Of a DNA stretch of 64,000 bases, positions 8,752 to 17,591 are shown piece after piece (within the stretch, counting starts at the first letter, position 1; every line of letters begins with the position of its first letter). Source of the stretch: Maribacter spongiicola (GTDB taxonomy: Bacteria > Bacteroidota > Bacteroidia > Flavobacteriales > Flavobacteriaceae); the NCBI RefSeq assembly GCF_004364165.1, contig NZ_SOAY01000010.1, positions 1,205,098 through 1,269,097 of the forward strand, given 5' to 3'. The position numbers and the translations under genes are program-made. Under the pieces are notes generated by a model. It searched no databases. It was given only the letters and a program-made list of their open reading frames with translations, and had not been told where the DNA came from.

Positions 8752-11261
8752 ATCCTAAAACTAGCATTGGGCGTAATACCTAATGATAAGCGTTCAATAG
8801 TTTCAATAGTATTACCATTTTGCAGCCTGTAATAGGTGTTTAAGGTATTTTGTCTATTCGTGAAATTTAATACTGATACGCCAAAAATAGCATTCATTTT
8901 ATCGCCCATTTTTAAGGTGTAATTTGCTGATGCATCTGCCCTGAAATATTCGGGTAGTCTGCTGCTATTAGGTTCTTCGTAATTTATTTCAGTAGGAAAA
9001 ACATTAGCATTTATGGGGTCACTCTCATCTGGTCGGGTAAATGGTTTTCCAGATTTGTAATTAATACCTATTCCTAATTTAAGATCACCTAGGGTGTAAT
9101 TGCCTGCAAGGGTGATAGCATGTCTAACATCTAAGTTGTTTGGAAATGTAGCTGGATTTAAGATATCAAATGTGTAATCGTTTTTATTGAAGGTGTAGCT
9201 AAGCCATGCGCTATAGTCGTTATTCTTTGTATTAATTAAAAACTCGGCTCCTTTAACTGCGTACGAGCCAATTTCACCATCAAACTGATTCTGATTTTGG
9301 AAACCTTGGGTGTATACATTAATACCATTTACTTCTTTGTAAAAAGCATCTATGCCTACGTATAATTTATTGGTATCATAATTAAAACCAATAGATCCCT
9401 GTTTGCTTTTGGTGATGGGTAAGGCGTCACCATCAGAAAGTATCCATCTTCTTTTTTCTATACCTAGAAAGTTCTGTTCCAAATCGATGATCTGATTGGT
9501 AACCTGACTTTTAAATTCGCCTAATACTTCGGTTTTAAAATGCGGCAGTAGCTCATAACTAACATTAATTCGAGGTTCAAAGATGTATTCTTGAAAGGTA
9601 TCCAAGTTTTCGATATAGTTCAATCTTCCACCAATAAACCCAGTTAATTTCTCATCTTCTGAGCTATAGTATATTTCACTGAATAACCCGTGTTTACGAA
9701 TTACGCCTTTTATATTACTGGCAAATGGTGGCTGATTAACATTGGTAGTATTTTCAATTCCTGTTTCGGTAAATTCATAACCGTTCATCCAAGCTAGGTT
9801 CTCTCTTAGGTTATAGTTGGTAGTTAATTTGATATTTGATTCTTTTACTAGATTATTCTGTTCTAACTGCTGGGCATCATTGTTAGATATGGATAGGGCA
9901 TCCAAATCATACTGCGTGTAATAGATGCTAAGTTGAGATGAAAAATAATCTGTCCATTGGCTCTGTAATTCAGCACCAATAGAAAAATTATCCTGATTCA
10001 GATTACTTCTGTTTGGAGCAAGTGTATCGTTAGCTGTTTCAATGTAATTAAGATTATTGCTCATGTTAATTAAACTCACACTTGCTTTCTGATACGGATT
10101 GATTTCATACATAAACTTCGCCGTGAGATCATAGAAATAGAATTCGCTCTCACTATTTACTTCGGTGTCTTGAAATGCCTTTTCTGAGAAGGTAGTGTAC
10201 GTGGGAGTATTCAAAAAATCGGTGTATGATCTACGTGCAGATACTTGTAATGCCATGTTATCTTGAATGGGAATTTCACCAAAAACATCGCCCGAGATTA
10301 AATTGAATCCGGCTCCACCGGAAATGTTTAATGGTAACTCATCTTTGGTGTGCATGCTCAAAGTTCCGCTAATACCATCACTATACATGGCAGATGTACC
10401 ATTTTTGATGATGGTCACTTTTTCTGTTACATACGGATTGAATGCTGATATTAACCCGAAAAAGTGTCCGGTTTGGTACATTTTAATTCCGTCCCACAGA
10501 ATAAGATTTTGGTCATTTGTGCCACCTCGTATATTGATGTCAGATACCGTTTCATCAACACTCTTAATTCCCGGTAAAGCTTGAACGGTTTGCAGAATAT
10601 CTGGTTCGCTTACTCCAGGTAGAATTCCGAATTCCGCGGGACTCAATTCAAAACCTGCGTTGTTAAGTTTATTTAATCCTATGGTTAGAAACTGCGTTAC
10701 AATTACTTCATCTAACTCTTGGTAGCTGAGCGCCATAGCAATAGTTTTGCAATCGGAAGTTTTTGAAAGTTCTTTCGCTTCAATAAAAATGGGCTTGTAA
10801 CCAAGATGTTTTATGTAGACTAATGAATTTATGGGAACATTTTCAAAGCTGAAAGAACCATTTTCATCTGTAACTCCAGAGAGGTTAGATTCATAAATTT
10901 CAACTGTGGCACCGGGTATATTGTTTTCTTGAAAGTTGTCGAAAACATAACCACAGATAGAAATCGTGGTAGTTTTGGTTAGAGTGTAATAACGGTCGTT
11001 TAATTTGTTGATGGTTATTCCCGTTACTTCCCTTAATTCGGTGAGAATTTCATCAAGATCATTGGATGTTGGTTTTGTGATGTAGACAGTATCAACATCG
11101 GAATCGGCATAAGAGAATTTTATATCAAATTTAGATTCTAGTCCAGATAAGAAATCGCGAAGCGAGGTACTGTCATTTGTTGTATTTTGAGCATAGCTCG
11201 CCCCACTGAAAATCAGTAAGAAAAATAAGGTGATAAGAGTATTAAGGTGCTTCTTCAGCAT
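8742..11261 (-). CDS. TonB-dependent outer-membrane receptor with STN signalling domain
   Basis: The protein of about 839 residues has a signal peptide ending in GASYAQ, an STN (secretin/TonB short N-terminal) domain at about 30-95 for contact with an anti-sigma factor, a carboxypeptidase-like regulatory beta-sandwich (ICGYVFDNFQENNIPGATVE) to about 175, a plug domain (IRGGTNDQNLILWDGI) and a 22-strand barrel. This is a FecA-type transducing receptor; the ligand is unknown. The upstream ATG at 11282 would add GTKCCS before the signal peptide, so I prefer the ATG at 11261. That start lies inside the last codons of fecR, indicating coupling. Confidence 0.92.
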   Translation of the reverse strand: MLKKHLNTLITLFFLLIFSGASYAQNTTNDSTSLRDFLSGLESKFDIKFSYADSDVDTVYITKPTSNDLDEILTELREVTGITINKLNDRYYTLTKTTTISICGYVFDNFQENNIPGATVEIYESNLSGVTDENGSFSFENVPINSLVYIKHLGYKPIFIEAKELSKTSDCKTIAMALSYQELDEVIVTQFLTIGLNKLNNAGFELSPAEFGILPGVSEPDILQTVQALPGIKSVDETVSDINIRGGTNDQNLILWDGIKMYQTGHFFGLISAFNPYVTEKVTIIKNGTSAMYSDGISGTLSMHTKDELPLNISGGAGFNLISGDVFGEIPIQDNMALQVSARRSYTDFLNTPTYTTFSEKAFQDTEVNSESEFYFYDLTAKFMYEINPYQKASVSLINMSNNLNYIETANDTLAPNRSNLNQDNFSIGAELQSQWTDYFSSQLSIYYTQYDLDALSISNNDAQQLEQNNLVKESNIKLTTNYNLRENLAWMNGYEFTETGIENTTNVNQPPFASNIKGVIRKHGLFSEIYYSSEDEKLTGFIGGRLNYIENLDTFQEYIFEPRINVSYELLPHFKTEVLGEFKSQVTNQIIDLEQNFLGIEKRRWILSDGDALPITKSKQGSIGFNYDTNKLYVGIDAFYKEVNGINVYTQGFQNQNQFDGEIGSYAVKGAEFLINTKNNDYSAWLSYTFNKNDYTFDILNPATFPNNLDVRHAITLAGNYTLGDLKLGIGINYKSGKPFTRPDESDPINANVFPTEINYEEPNSSRLPEYFRADASANYTLKMGDKMNAIFGVSVLNFTNRQNTLNTYYRLQNGNTIETIERLSLGITPNASFRIQF

Positions 11262-12153
11262 AGAACAGCACTTTGTTCCCATCTAAGTTAAACTTAATTT
11301 GTAAAGGAACGCTTATGCTTTTAAGGGCAAGGTCTAAATTTTCATTGCTAAACGAGCCTGTAAAAAGCTGTGCGGTATCAATATCCTTTGCCGTAATCTC
11401 AACATTGAATTGTCGTTGCAATTCATCTAAGACATAATGTAATGGAATACTTGTAAAAGAACTTTCTTTAGACAACCAAGAAGGTTTGCCATCTACGATA
11501 GCTTTAGACATGGTGCTTTTTCCGTTTATTGCAAGCAATGAATTCCCTGCAGGTAGTTTGGTTTCTTCACCGTTGATTGTGACACTTACCAAGCCTTCAA
11601 AACAGGTGACTTCAAAATAATCTTCCCTTGTTTCTACATTAAATTGAGTTCCTAAAACAGTTACCAATCCTTCAGCCGTTTCTACGGTGAACTTTTTTCC
11701 TTTGGCTACTTTAAAATAAGCTTCTCCTTTTAAATCAACATTTCTATTGGTATCCCATTTTTTTTCACTGAAAGCCAATTCAGATTCGGCATTCAATATA
11801 ACTTCAGAAGTATCTGGTAGGGTGATTGATTTGTTTTCGGCGTATTCCGTTGTATAAGATTCGTTCAAAGTATTTAAATAAAAGAACGACGCGGTAAGTA
11901 ACACGGCAACTACAGCGGCAACACGAAGAAACTTCTTGAATGGAGATAAGATAAATACCTTGGTTTCTTCTACGGACTTCGTTTCTTCAATAGATTCCCA
12001 TGCTTTATCCACATCAAATTCAGGAGATTCTAGCTGTGCCGCCGACTCCTTAATTTTCTGATATGTATCATAAGCTTCCGACTTCTTGAACTCAGCCAGT
12101 TCAGCTTCCGTCAATTCATCATTAAGCCATTTTGCTAAGTAATTGTCTTGCAT
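11242..12153 (-). CDS. FecR-family anti-sigma factor
   Basis: The inner-membrane anti-sigma regulator is 303 residues. A cytoplasmic N-terminal segment binds the sigma factor, a single membrane helix lies at about 75-95 (FLRVAAVVAVLLTASFFYL), the periplasmic FecR domain is at about 100-200 (ITLPDTSEVILNAESELAF, FKVAKGKKFTVET), and a DUF4974-type C-terminal domain reads like the receptor's STN (PLHYVLDELQRQFNVEI). It lies between its sigma factor and receptor genes. The 232-base gap to the sigma gene holds two tandem-repeat arrays. Confidence 0.94.
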   Translation of the reverse strand: MQDNYLAKWLNDELTEAELAEFKKSEAYDTYQKIKESAAQLESPEFDVDKAWESIEETKSVEETKVFILSPFKKFLRVAAVVAVLLTASFFYLNTLNESYTTEYAENKSITLPDTSEVILNAESELAFSEKKWDTNRNVDLKGEAYFKVAKGKKFTVETAEGLVTVLGTQFNVETREDYFEVTCFEGLVSVTINGEETKLPAGNSLLAINGKSTMSKAIVDGKPSWLSKESSFTSIPLHYVLDELQRQFNVEITAKDIDTAQLFTGSFSNENLDLALKSISVPLQIKFNLDGNKVLFYAEEAP

Positions 12154-12218
12154 ATTTTTAGCTTTGTATTAGTATAACAACTGAGTATTAGATTACCCTA
12201 CTTTTTTACTTTTATATT

Positions 12219-12281
12219 AAGTACTAAGTACTAAGTACTAAGTACTAAGTACTAAGTACTGAGTACAAAGTATTAAGTAGT
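12219..12281. repeat. Tandem array of a 7-bp unit (AAGTACT)
   Basis: Six perfect copies of AAGTACT run from 12219 to 12260, followed by three degenerate copies to 12281. Each unit contains the palindrome AGTACT, so the transcript could form many alternative short stems. The array is about 65 bases upstream of the fecR start. Such short-unit arrays can change copy number by replication slippage. Confidence 0.97.
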
Positions 12282-12314
12282 TGTGTTGTTTAATTGAAAT
12301 GTAAAAAGTTTTTT

Positions 12315-12386
12315 CACTAACTCACTAACTCACTAACTCACTAACTCACTAACTCACTAACTCACTAACTCACTAACTCACTAACC
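12315..12386. repeat. Tandem array of an 8-bp unit (CACTAACT)
   Basis: Eight perfect copies of CACTAACT are followed by a ninth, CACTAACC, whose last base is the first base (on the plus strand) of the sigma gene's stop codon. On the coding (minus) strand the unit is AGTTAGTG. The array therefore begins at the sigma stop and fills the first half of the sigma-fecR spacer. Confidence 0.97.
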
Positions 12387-12916
12387 TATATTCCATCAAT
12401 CTGTTCCCTTAAACTTTTCAATGCCAAATGCATCCTTTTTTCGATTGCTTTGACGCTTACGCCTTCCATTTTTGCAATCTCGGTATATTTTTTTCCATCA
12501 ATCCTATTTAATAAAAAAGTAGTGCGCTGATTTTCTGGCAGACTATTCAAAGCGTTGTCTAATTTTTCTTTGAACTGATTTTCCTCCATAATAAATTCCG
12601 GAGATTCATTAGTAGTCTTTAAAGTAGCATCGGCATATTTTAAACGAACCTTTTCTGCCTTAATAACATTTAGGTATAGATTATTGGCAACGGTATATAA
12701 ATATGATTTTGCTTTTTCCGGTGCCACCTTGGCGCAATTCTCCCATAGCTTTACAAATGCTTCTTGTACAGCATCGTTTGCTTTCTCTTCATTACCAAAT
12801 TTGTAATAAATATAATTGAAGATGGATTTAGACGTTTCGTTAAAAACACTTTTGTAAACCTGTTCTTCGCACACATTTAGTTGTTGGTCTGCTTTCAATA
12901 GATTGCTTTTCATCAA
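12386..12916 (-). CDS. ECF-type RNA polymerase sigma factor
   Basis: The 176-residue protein has sigma region 2 (IFNYIYYKFGNEEKANDAVQ, then EAFVKLWEN) at about 30-65 and region 4 (LNSLPENQRTTFLLNRIDG, then YTEIAKMEGVSVKAIEKRM) at about 115-165, as in FecI-like sigma-70 family members of Bacteroidota. It should direct transcription of the receptor operon when FecR relays a signal. It is first in the sigma-fecR-receptor order. The 88-base gap on its 5' side separates it from the divergent repeat lipoprotein, which may be part of its regulon. Confidence 0.95.
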   Translation of the reverse strand: MMKSNLLKADQQLNVCEEQVYKSVFNETSKSIFNYIYYKFGNEEKANDAVQEAFVKLWENCAKVAPEKAKSYLYTVANNLYLNVIKAEKVRLKYADATLKTTNESPEFIMEENQFKEKLDNALNSLPENQRTTFLLNRIDGKKYTEIAKMEGVSVKAIEKRMHLALKSLREQIDGI

Positions 12917-13004
12917 AGATATTTGAAAAAAAATAAAAAAGAAGGTAGGGTATTTTTAAAGTCGGTTGTTTTAGAAACATAATAACAAACAATACCAAGT
13001 CATT

Positions 13005-14777
13005 ATGAAAAAGATTTTTAAATATGCAATGTATGTTAGCCTACTAACAATTGCGCTGAGCTTTACTGCTTGTCAAGATGAGATCGAAGAAATTAATAAC
13101 GGAGAAGAGCCAACTGCAATTACAGCAAATTCTGCTACAGCAGATTTAATTCAACGTACCAGTTCTAACGATGGTTCTTGCGATAATATCGTTGATGGTA
13201 CAAGTTGTTTTCAAATCAATTTTCCATATACGGTTAAGGTAAACGGAATAACACTTACCATTGAGTCTGAAGATGATATTGAGCAGATAGAAGAAATTTT
13301 TGATAGTATAGATGATGATGAAAATCTTCTAGATATCATTTTCCCTGTTACCATTACTGCGGGCGACTTCTCTGAATTTACCATCAACGGGTTAGACGAA
13401 TTACGTTCATTAGCTGCAGATTGTAAAGAAGGCGGCGAAGATGAAGATATAGAATGTATAGATTTTGTGTATCCTATGACGATGTTCACCTTTAATGTCA
13501 ACTTAGAGCAGACCAGTACTGTTGAGGTTACAAGTGATCGTGAATTACGTTTGTTCTTTAAAGATTTGGGAGATGATAGTTTAATAAGTTTTGATTTTCC
13601 CGTGACGTTAGAATTACATGACCAAACTACTATTGTAGTAGAAAGCAATCAAGAATTGGCAATTGCTATTGAGAATGCAAAAGATGATTGTGATGAAGAT
13701 GACGACGATGATTACAACGATGATGACTTTGACAAAGATGAGTTAAATGAAGAATTGATCGAGTGTGTATGGTTTGTTACAGAATTTAAAAGAGACAATG
13801 TTGACCAGACTCCGCAATACGTAAACTACATTTTAAACTTTAAAGAAGATGGTACGGTAAGTACTGGGTTTAACGGTGCAACTGTAGTTCAAGGTACTTG
13901 GACAACAACCGTTGGCGATGATGGTGCAAAACTTACTATGGAATTCGAGAATTCTACCGATTTCAATTTAGAATGGAATGTCTACGATTTAGGATATGAT
14001 AAAATCAAGTTATTCAGTGGTGATGGTAACCGAATAATCATGAAGCAATTCTGTGAAGAAGACTTATTGGAGTTAACCACAGGAAGTATAGGTGAGACTT
14101 TAAGAGATTGTATTTGGGTCATTAAAAGAGTAAAGAACAACGGTGAACAAGTCAATAGATTATTAGGTGGTGAGTTTGAGTTTCAAACAGAAGGAGTTAT
14201 TACACTTACTAACAATGCTACGGTTTCTGAAGGTACTTGGACTATGACTACCAATGCACAAGGGCGTTTTGTAGTAGCTATAACTATAGGTGATGAAGGT
14301 GCAGTGAGTTTTGAGTGGTTGTTGAGCGATTTAAAAGATAGAATTATAAAGTTTAATGTAGAAGAGACATTCTATGAATTGGTAATCGTTAAAAAATGTG
14401 TTGATGATGACGAGGAAGAGGAGGATATCACATTCATTAAAAGCATATTCAATAATACGGAATGGGATGTCGCTTACTTCGCAGAAAATAATGATGAGTC
14501 TACTGAGCTTTTTGTGAACGATTCATTTTATCTAGCAAATGACGGAAGCCTAGAAATTAGAAACCCTAATGGTGTTGTTTTAACTAATGGCATGTGGTTT
14601 GTATATAGAAATACATTTAGCGGTAAGTTAGAAATGATTATTTCTTTCGAAGAAGGTAGTAATTACGAGCCGTTGGCAAATGATTATCAGATATTAGAAA
14701 TAGATGAAATGAGAATTGAGCTTAAGCATGAAAATGATACAGGTTTATATGATCATTTGGTTTTAGAAAGAGAATAA
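13005..14777 (+). CDS. Large acidic lipoprotein with internal repeats, divergent from the sigma gene
   Basis: The N-terminus is a lipoprotein signal with lipobox SFTAC (Cys at 23). The first 240 residues hold four copies of a unit that starts FPYTV, FPVTI, YPMTM or FPVTL and ends in a DELR/QELA-like helix, twice followed by a paired cysteine. The second half holds three copies of a lipocalin-like unit containing GTWT or GMWF (near residues 260-355, 365-470 and 480-590). Between units lie Asp/Glu runs (DDDDYNDDDFDKDE, DDDEEEED) that could bind calcium. I do not recognise a named family for the whole protein. Its position beside the sigma gene suggests a surface lipoprotein controlled by, or helping, that system. 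Confidence 0.85.
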   Translation: MKKIFKYAMYVSLLTIALSFTACQDEIEEINNGEEPTAITANSATADLIQRTSSNDGSCDNIVDGTSCFQINFPYTVKVNGITLTIESEDDIEQIEEIFDSIDDDENLLDIIFPVTITAGDFSEFTINGLDELRSLAADCKEGGEDEDIECIDFVYPMTMFTFNVNLEQTSTVEVTSDRELRLFFKDLGDDSLISFDFPVTLELHDQTTIVVESNQELAIAIENAKDDCDEDDDDDYNDDDFDKDELNEELIECVWFVTEFKRDNVDQTPQYVNYILNFKEDGTVSTGFNGATVVQGTWTTTVGDDGAKLTMEFENSTDFNLEWNVYDLGYDKIKLFSGDGNRIIMKQFCEEDLLELTTGSIGETLRDCIWVIKRVKNNGEQVNRLLGGEFEFQTEGVITLTNNATVSEGTWTMTTNAQGRFVVAITIGDEGAVSFEWLLSDLKDRIIKFNVEETFYELVIVKKCVDDDEEEEDITFIKSIFNNTEWDVAYFAENNDESTELFVNDSFYLANDGSLEIRNPNGVVLTNGMWFVYRNTFSGKLEMIISFEEGSNYEPLANDYQILEIDEMRIELKHENDTGLYDHLVLERE

Positions 14778-14783
14778 AAGTAA

Positions 14784-14897
14784 AACATCCAGAAATATGC
14801 CGCCAACAGTAAAGAGTTGGGCCTCGTTGGCGGTATTGATGGAGGTTTTAGTTCAGGAGTTTATGAAAATGTAATTCCTTTTTTGCCCCACAACTAA
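14784..14897 (+). other. Short open stretch and hairpin after the repeat lipoprotein; possible gene remnant
   Basis: After the lipoprotein stop (and a second in-frame TAA at 14781) the same frame stays open for 37 codons, including the protein-like segments KYAANSKELGLVGG and SGVYENVIPFLPHN, and ends at 14897. There is no ATG; only a TTG at 14817. An 8-bp inverted repeat, CCGCCAAC at 14800-14807 and GTTGGCGG at 14826-14833, lies inside it. This could be the tail of a decayed gene or a chance open frame. Confidence 0.25.
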
Positions 14898-14901
14898 GTT
14901 T

Positions 14902-14935
14902 AGAGCATCCATTTTTTCAATGGGTGCTCTTTTGT
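14902..14935 (+). terminator. Rho-independent terminator upstream of ffh
   Basis: AGAGCATCCATT at 14902-14913 pairs with AATGGGTGCTCT at 14919-14930, with one G-T wobble, and is followed by TTTGTTTTG. It should end transcription coming from the repeat lipoprotein. Confidence 0.8.
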
Positions 14936-14980
14936 TTTGTTATTTTATGGTACATGCTACTGAATTTACGCTGATATTAT

Positions 14981-14988
14981 TAAATTTG
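14981..14988 (+). promoter_or_regulatory. Bacteroidota-type -7 element upstream of ffh
   Basis: TAAATTTG fits TAnnTTTG and lies 22 bases before the ffh ATG. A convincing TTG -33 box was not found. Confidence 0.4.
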
Positions 14989-15010
14989 TAACCCCTTAAA
15001 AAAGAAAAGA

Positions 15011-16348
15011 ATGTTCGATAATTTAAGCGATAAGCTAGATAAGGCTTTACATGTACTAAAAGGACATGGTCAGATTACAGAAATTAATGTTGCAGAGACT
15101 ACCAAAGAAGTACGCCGAGCCTTATTGGATGCGGATGTTAACTTTAAAATAGCTAAAGAATTTACCAATAGGGTAAAAGAAAAGGCATTGGGGCAAGATG
15201 TATTGACCACGTTACAACCTGGTCAGTTAATGGTAAAGATTGTAAAAGATGAACTTACCCAATTAATGGGTGGTGAGTCTGAAGGTATTAATCTATCTGG
15301 CAATCCGTCTGTTATTTTAATGTCCGGTTTGCAGGGTTCTGGTAAGACTACTTTTTCTGGTAAGCTTGCAAATTTCCTGAAAACTAAAAAATCTAAAAAA
15401 CCATTATTGGTTGCTTGTGATGTTTATCGTCCGGCAGCAATAGATCAGTTGCATGTTGTTGGTGAGCAAATTGATGTTCCTGTATATTCTGATAGAGAAA
15501 ATACGGATCCAGTTTCTATCGCTCAAGCAGGTATTGCAAAGGCAAAGGCAGAAGGGCATAATGTAGTTATTATTGATACCGCTGGTCGTTTAGCTGTAGA
15601 TGAGAAAATGATGGCAGAGATATCTGACATTCATAAAGCGATTCAGCCGCAAGAGACTTTGTTCGTTGTAGATTCTATGACGGGTCAAGATGCTGTGAAT
15701 ACGGCAAAAGCCTTCAACGATATCTTGAATTTTGATGGTGTTATCTTAACCAAACTAGATGGTGATACCCGTGGTGGTGCCGCTATTTCTATTAAATCTG
15801 TGGTAGATAAACCAATTAAATTTATTGGTACCGGTGAGAAGATGGAAGCTATCGATATCTTCTATCCATCACGTATGGCAGATCGTATTTTGGGTATGGG
15901 TGATGTAATATCACTTGTTGAAAGAGCTCAAGAGCAGTTTGATGAAGATGAAGCTAGAAAGATTCAAAAGAAAATTGCCAAAAATAAATTCGGATTCGAT
16001 GATTTTCTGAGTCAAATTCAGCAAATCAAGAAGATGGGTAATATGAAAGACCTTATGGGGATGATTCCTGGTGCAGGAAAAGCCTTAAAAGGTTTGGATA
16101 TTGATGATGATGCTTTCAAGCATATTGAAGCTATTATTTATTCAATGACTCCAGAAGAACGTTCTACGCCTTCTAAATTAAATGCAAGTAGAAAAAAACG
16201 TATTGCAAAAGGTGCAGGTAGAGAAGTTCAAGAAATCAATCAGCTTTTAAAGCAGTTTGATCAAATGAGCAAGATGATGAAAATGATGCAAGGTGGCGGC
16301 GGTAAGAAGATGATGCAGATGATGGGTGCCATGAAAGGAATGAAATAA
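15011..16348 (+). CDS. ffh: Signal recognition particle GTPase Ffh
   Basis: Ffh binds the 4.5S RNA and signal sequences of nascent membrane proteins and docks with FtsY. The protein has the N-terminal helical domain, the G domain with P-loop GLQGSGKTTFSGKLA near 108-122, DTAGRLAVDEKMM near 190, and TKLDGDTRGGAA near 248, then the methionine-rich M domain ending in KMMQMMGAMKGMK. Its 445 residues are normal. The folD gene follows after 45 bases on the same strand. Confidence 0.98.
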   Translation: MFDNLSDKLDKALHVLKGHGQITEINVAETTKEVRRALLDADVNFKIAKEFTNRVKEKALGQDVLTTLQPGQLMVKIVKDELTQLMGGESEGINLSGNPSVILMSGLQGSGKTTFSGKLANFLKTKKSKKPLLVACDVYRPAAIDQLHVVGEQIDVPVYSDRENTDPVSIAQAGIAKAKAEGHNVVIIDTAGRLAVDEKMMAEISDIHKAIQPQETLFVVDSMTGQDAVNTAKAFNDILNFDGVILTKLDGDTRGGAAISIKSVVDKPIKFIGTGEKMEAIDIFYPSRMADRILGMGDVISLVERAQEQFDEDEARKIQKKIAKNKFGFDDFLSQIQQIKKMGNMKDLMGMIPGAGKALKGLDIDDDAFKHIEAIIYSMTPEERSTPSKLNASRKKRIAKGAGREVQEINQLLKQFDQMSKMMKMMQGGGGKKMMQMMGAMKGMK

Positions 16349-16393
16349 ATACCGAAATACACAACCAAACAACATAACTTAAAGGAAGCTGGC

Positions 16394-17278
16394 ATGGAAT
16401 TATTGGATGGTAAAAAAGTATCCAACGAAATAAAAGAAGAGATCAAGGCAGAGGTTGCCAAGATGAAAGAACGTGGTGAAAAAGTACCACACTTAGCAGC
16501 GATTATTGTTGGTAGTGATGGCGCTAGTTTAACTTACGTAGGTAGTAAAGTACGTTCTTGCGAGCGTATCGGTTTTGAATCTACTTTAATTCAAATGCCG
16601 AGTACCACTTCTGAGCAAGAATTATTGAACAAGATTAAAGAATTGAACGTTGATGATGATATCGATGGTTTTATTGTTCAATTGCCTTTACCAGAGCAAA
16701 TAGATACCCAAAAGGTGATTATGGCCGTTGATCCAGATAAGGATGTGGACGGATTTCATCCAACCAATTTTGGTAAAATGGCGTTAGATATGAGTACGTT
16801 TATACCTGCTACGCCGTTTGGTATTCTTGAATTACTGGAGCGCTACAAAGTAGATACTAAAGGTAAACATACTGTAGTTATTGGTCGTAGCCATATTGTA
16901 GGTAGACCAATGAGTATTTTAATGGGTAGAAAAGGGTGGCCAGGTAACTCTACCGTTACACTTACCCATAGTCACACTAAAAATATTACGCAGATTATTT
17001 CTCAAGCAGATATTGTTATCTCTGCATTAGGAGTGCCAAAATTCTTGAAAGCAGAAATGGTAAAAGATGATGCTGTAGTAATCGATGTGGGTATTACTAG
17101 AGTACCAGACGAGACTAGAGAAAAAGGATACTATATTACTGGTGATGTTGATTTTGAAAATGTAAGTAAAAAAGCATCGTTTATTACTCCTGTACCTGGT
17201 GGTGTCGGTCCTATGACGATTGCAATGTTGTTGAAAAATACATTGTTAGCTCGTGAGAGACATAGAAGTAGAAACTAA
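16394..17278 (+). CDS. folD: Bifunctional methylenetetrahydrofolate dehydrogenase / methenyltetrahydrofolate cyclohydrolase
   Basis: FolD interconverts 5,10-methylene-THF and 10-formyl-THF in one-carbon metabolism. The catalytic Tyr48/Lys52 pair lies in LTYVGSKVRSCE. The motif QLPLPEQI, the NADP-binding stretch VIGRSHIVGRPMSILM and the C-terminal signature PVPGGVGPMTIAMLLKNTL are all present, and 294 residues is normal. It probably shares a transcript with ffh and is followed by a clear terminator. Confidence 0.98.
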   Translation: MELLDGKKVSNEIKEEIKAEVAKMKERGEKVPHLAAIIVGSDGASLTYVGSKVRSCERIGFESTLIQMPSTTSEQELLNKIKELNVDDDIDGFIVQLPLPEQIDTQKVIMAVDPDKDVDGFHPTNFGKMALDMSTFIPATPFGILELLERYKVDTKGKHTVVIGRSHIVGRPMSILMGRKGWPGNSTVTLTHSHTKNITQIISQADIVISALGVPKFLKAEMVKDDAVVIDVGITRVPDETREKGYYITGDVDFENVSKKASFITPVPGGVGPMTIAMLLKNTLLARERHRSRN

Positions 17279-17300
17279 TTTTCTTTAAGATTATAAAATG

Positions 17301-17331
17301 AGCCTTGCAATACTATTGTAAGGCTTTTTTT
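17301..17331 (+). terminator. Rho-independent terminator after folD
   Basis: AGCCTTGCAAT pairs with ATTGTAAGGCT (one G-T wobble) around a short loop and is followed by seven T. The stop codon of the small lipoprotein on the other strand starts at its T-run. Confidence 0.9.
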
Positions 17332-17497
17332 ATGCCGGTAATTTCTTGATGGTTACTCCCGTTTCAGTAGTGTCATTCGGTGTTAAGATGTCGATGTCGT
17401 TGCTATCATCATAATCGCAACTTGCTACTAATGTTATCGAAACTCCGATTAATAAGGTGTATAATAATTTTTTAATAGCGTAGGTTTTAGGGTGCAA
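17330..17497 (-). CDS. Small putative lipoprotein of unknown function
   Basis: The credible part of this frame is about 55 residues: a basic start (KTYAIKKLL), a hydrophobic segment, and the lipobox LVASC followed by an acidic tail (DYDDSNDIDI). The frame extends further upstream, but that part runs into the divergent esterase gene and reads as noncoding. No ATG is available, so TTG at 17497 is my choice of start, with low certainty. Function is unknown. Confidence 0.5.
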   Translation of the reverse strand: MHPKTYAIKKLLYTLLIGVSITLVASCDYDDSNDIDILTPNDTTETGVTIKKLPA

Positions 17498-17591
17498 GAC
17501 AAAAAGGTTATGAGTATAAAACGTTGAAATTTTAGTCTTGGTATTTGATGTGATTATAGAATACTGTACCTTTTGTGAAACATTTATCCTT

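Noticed and set aside
12219..12386. CRISPR array
   Set aside because: The units are 7 and 8 bases and contiguous, with no spacers and no cas genes nearby.
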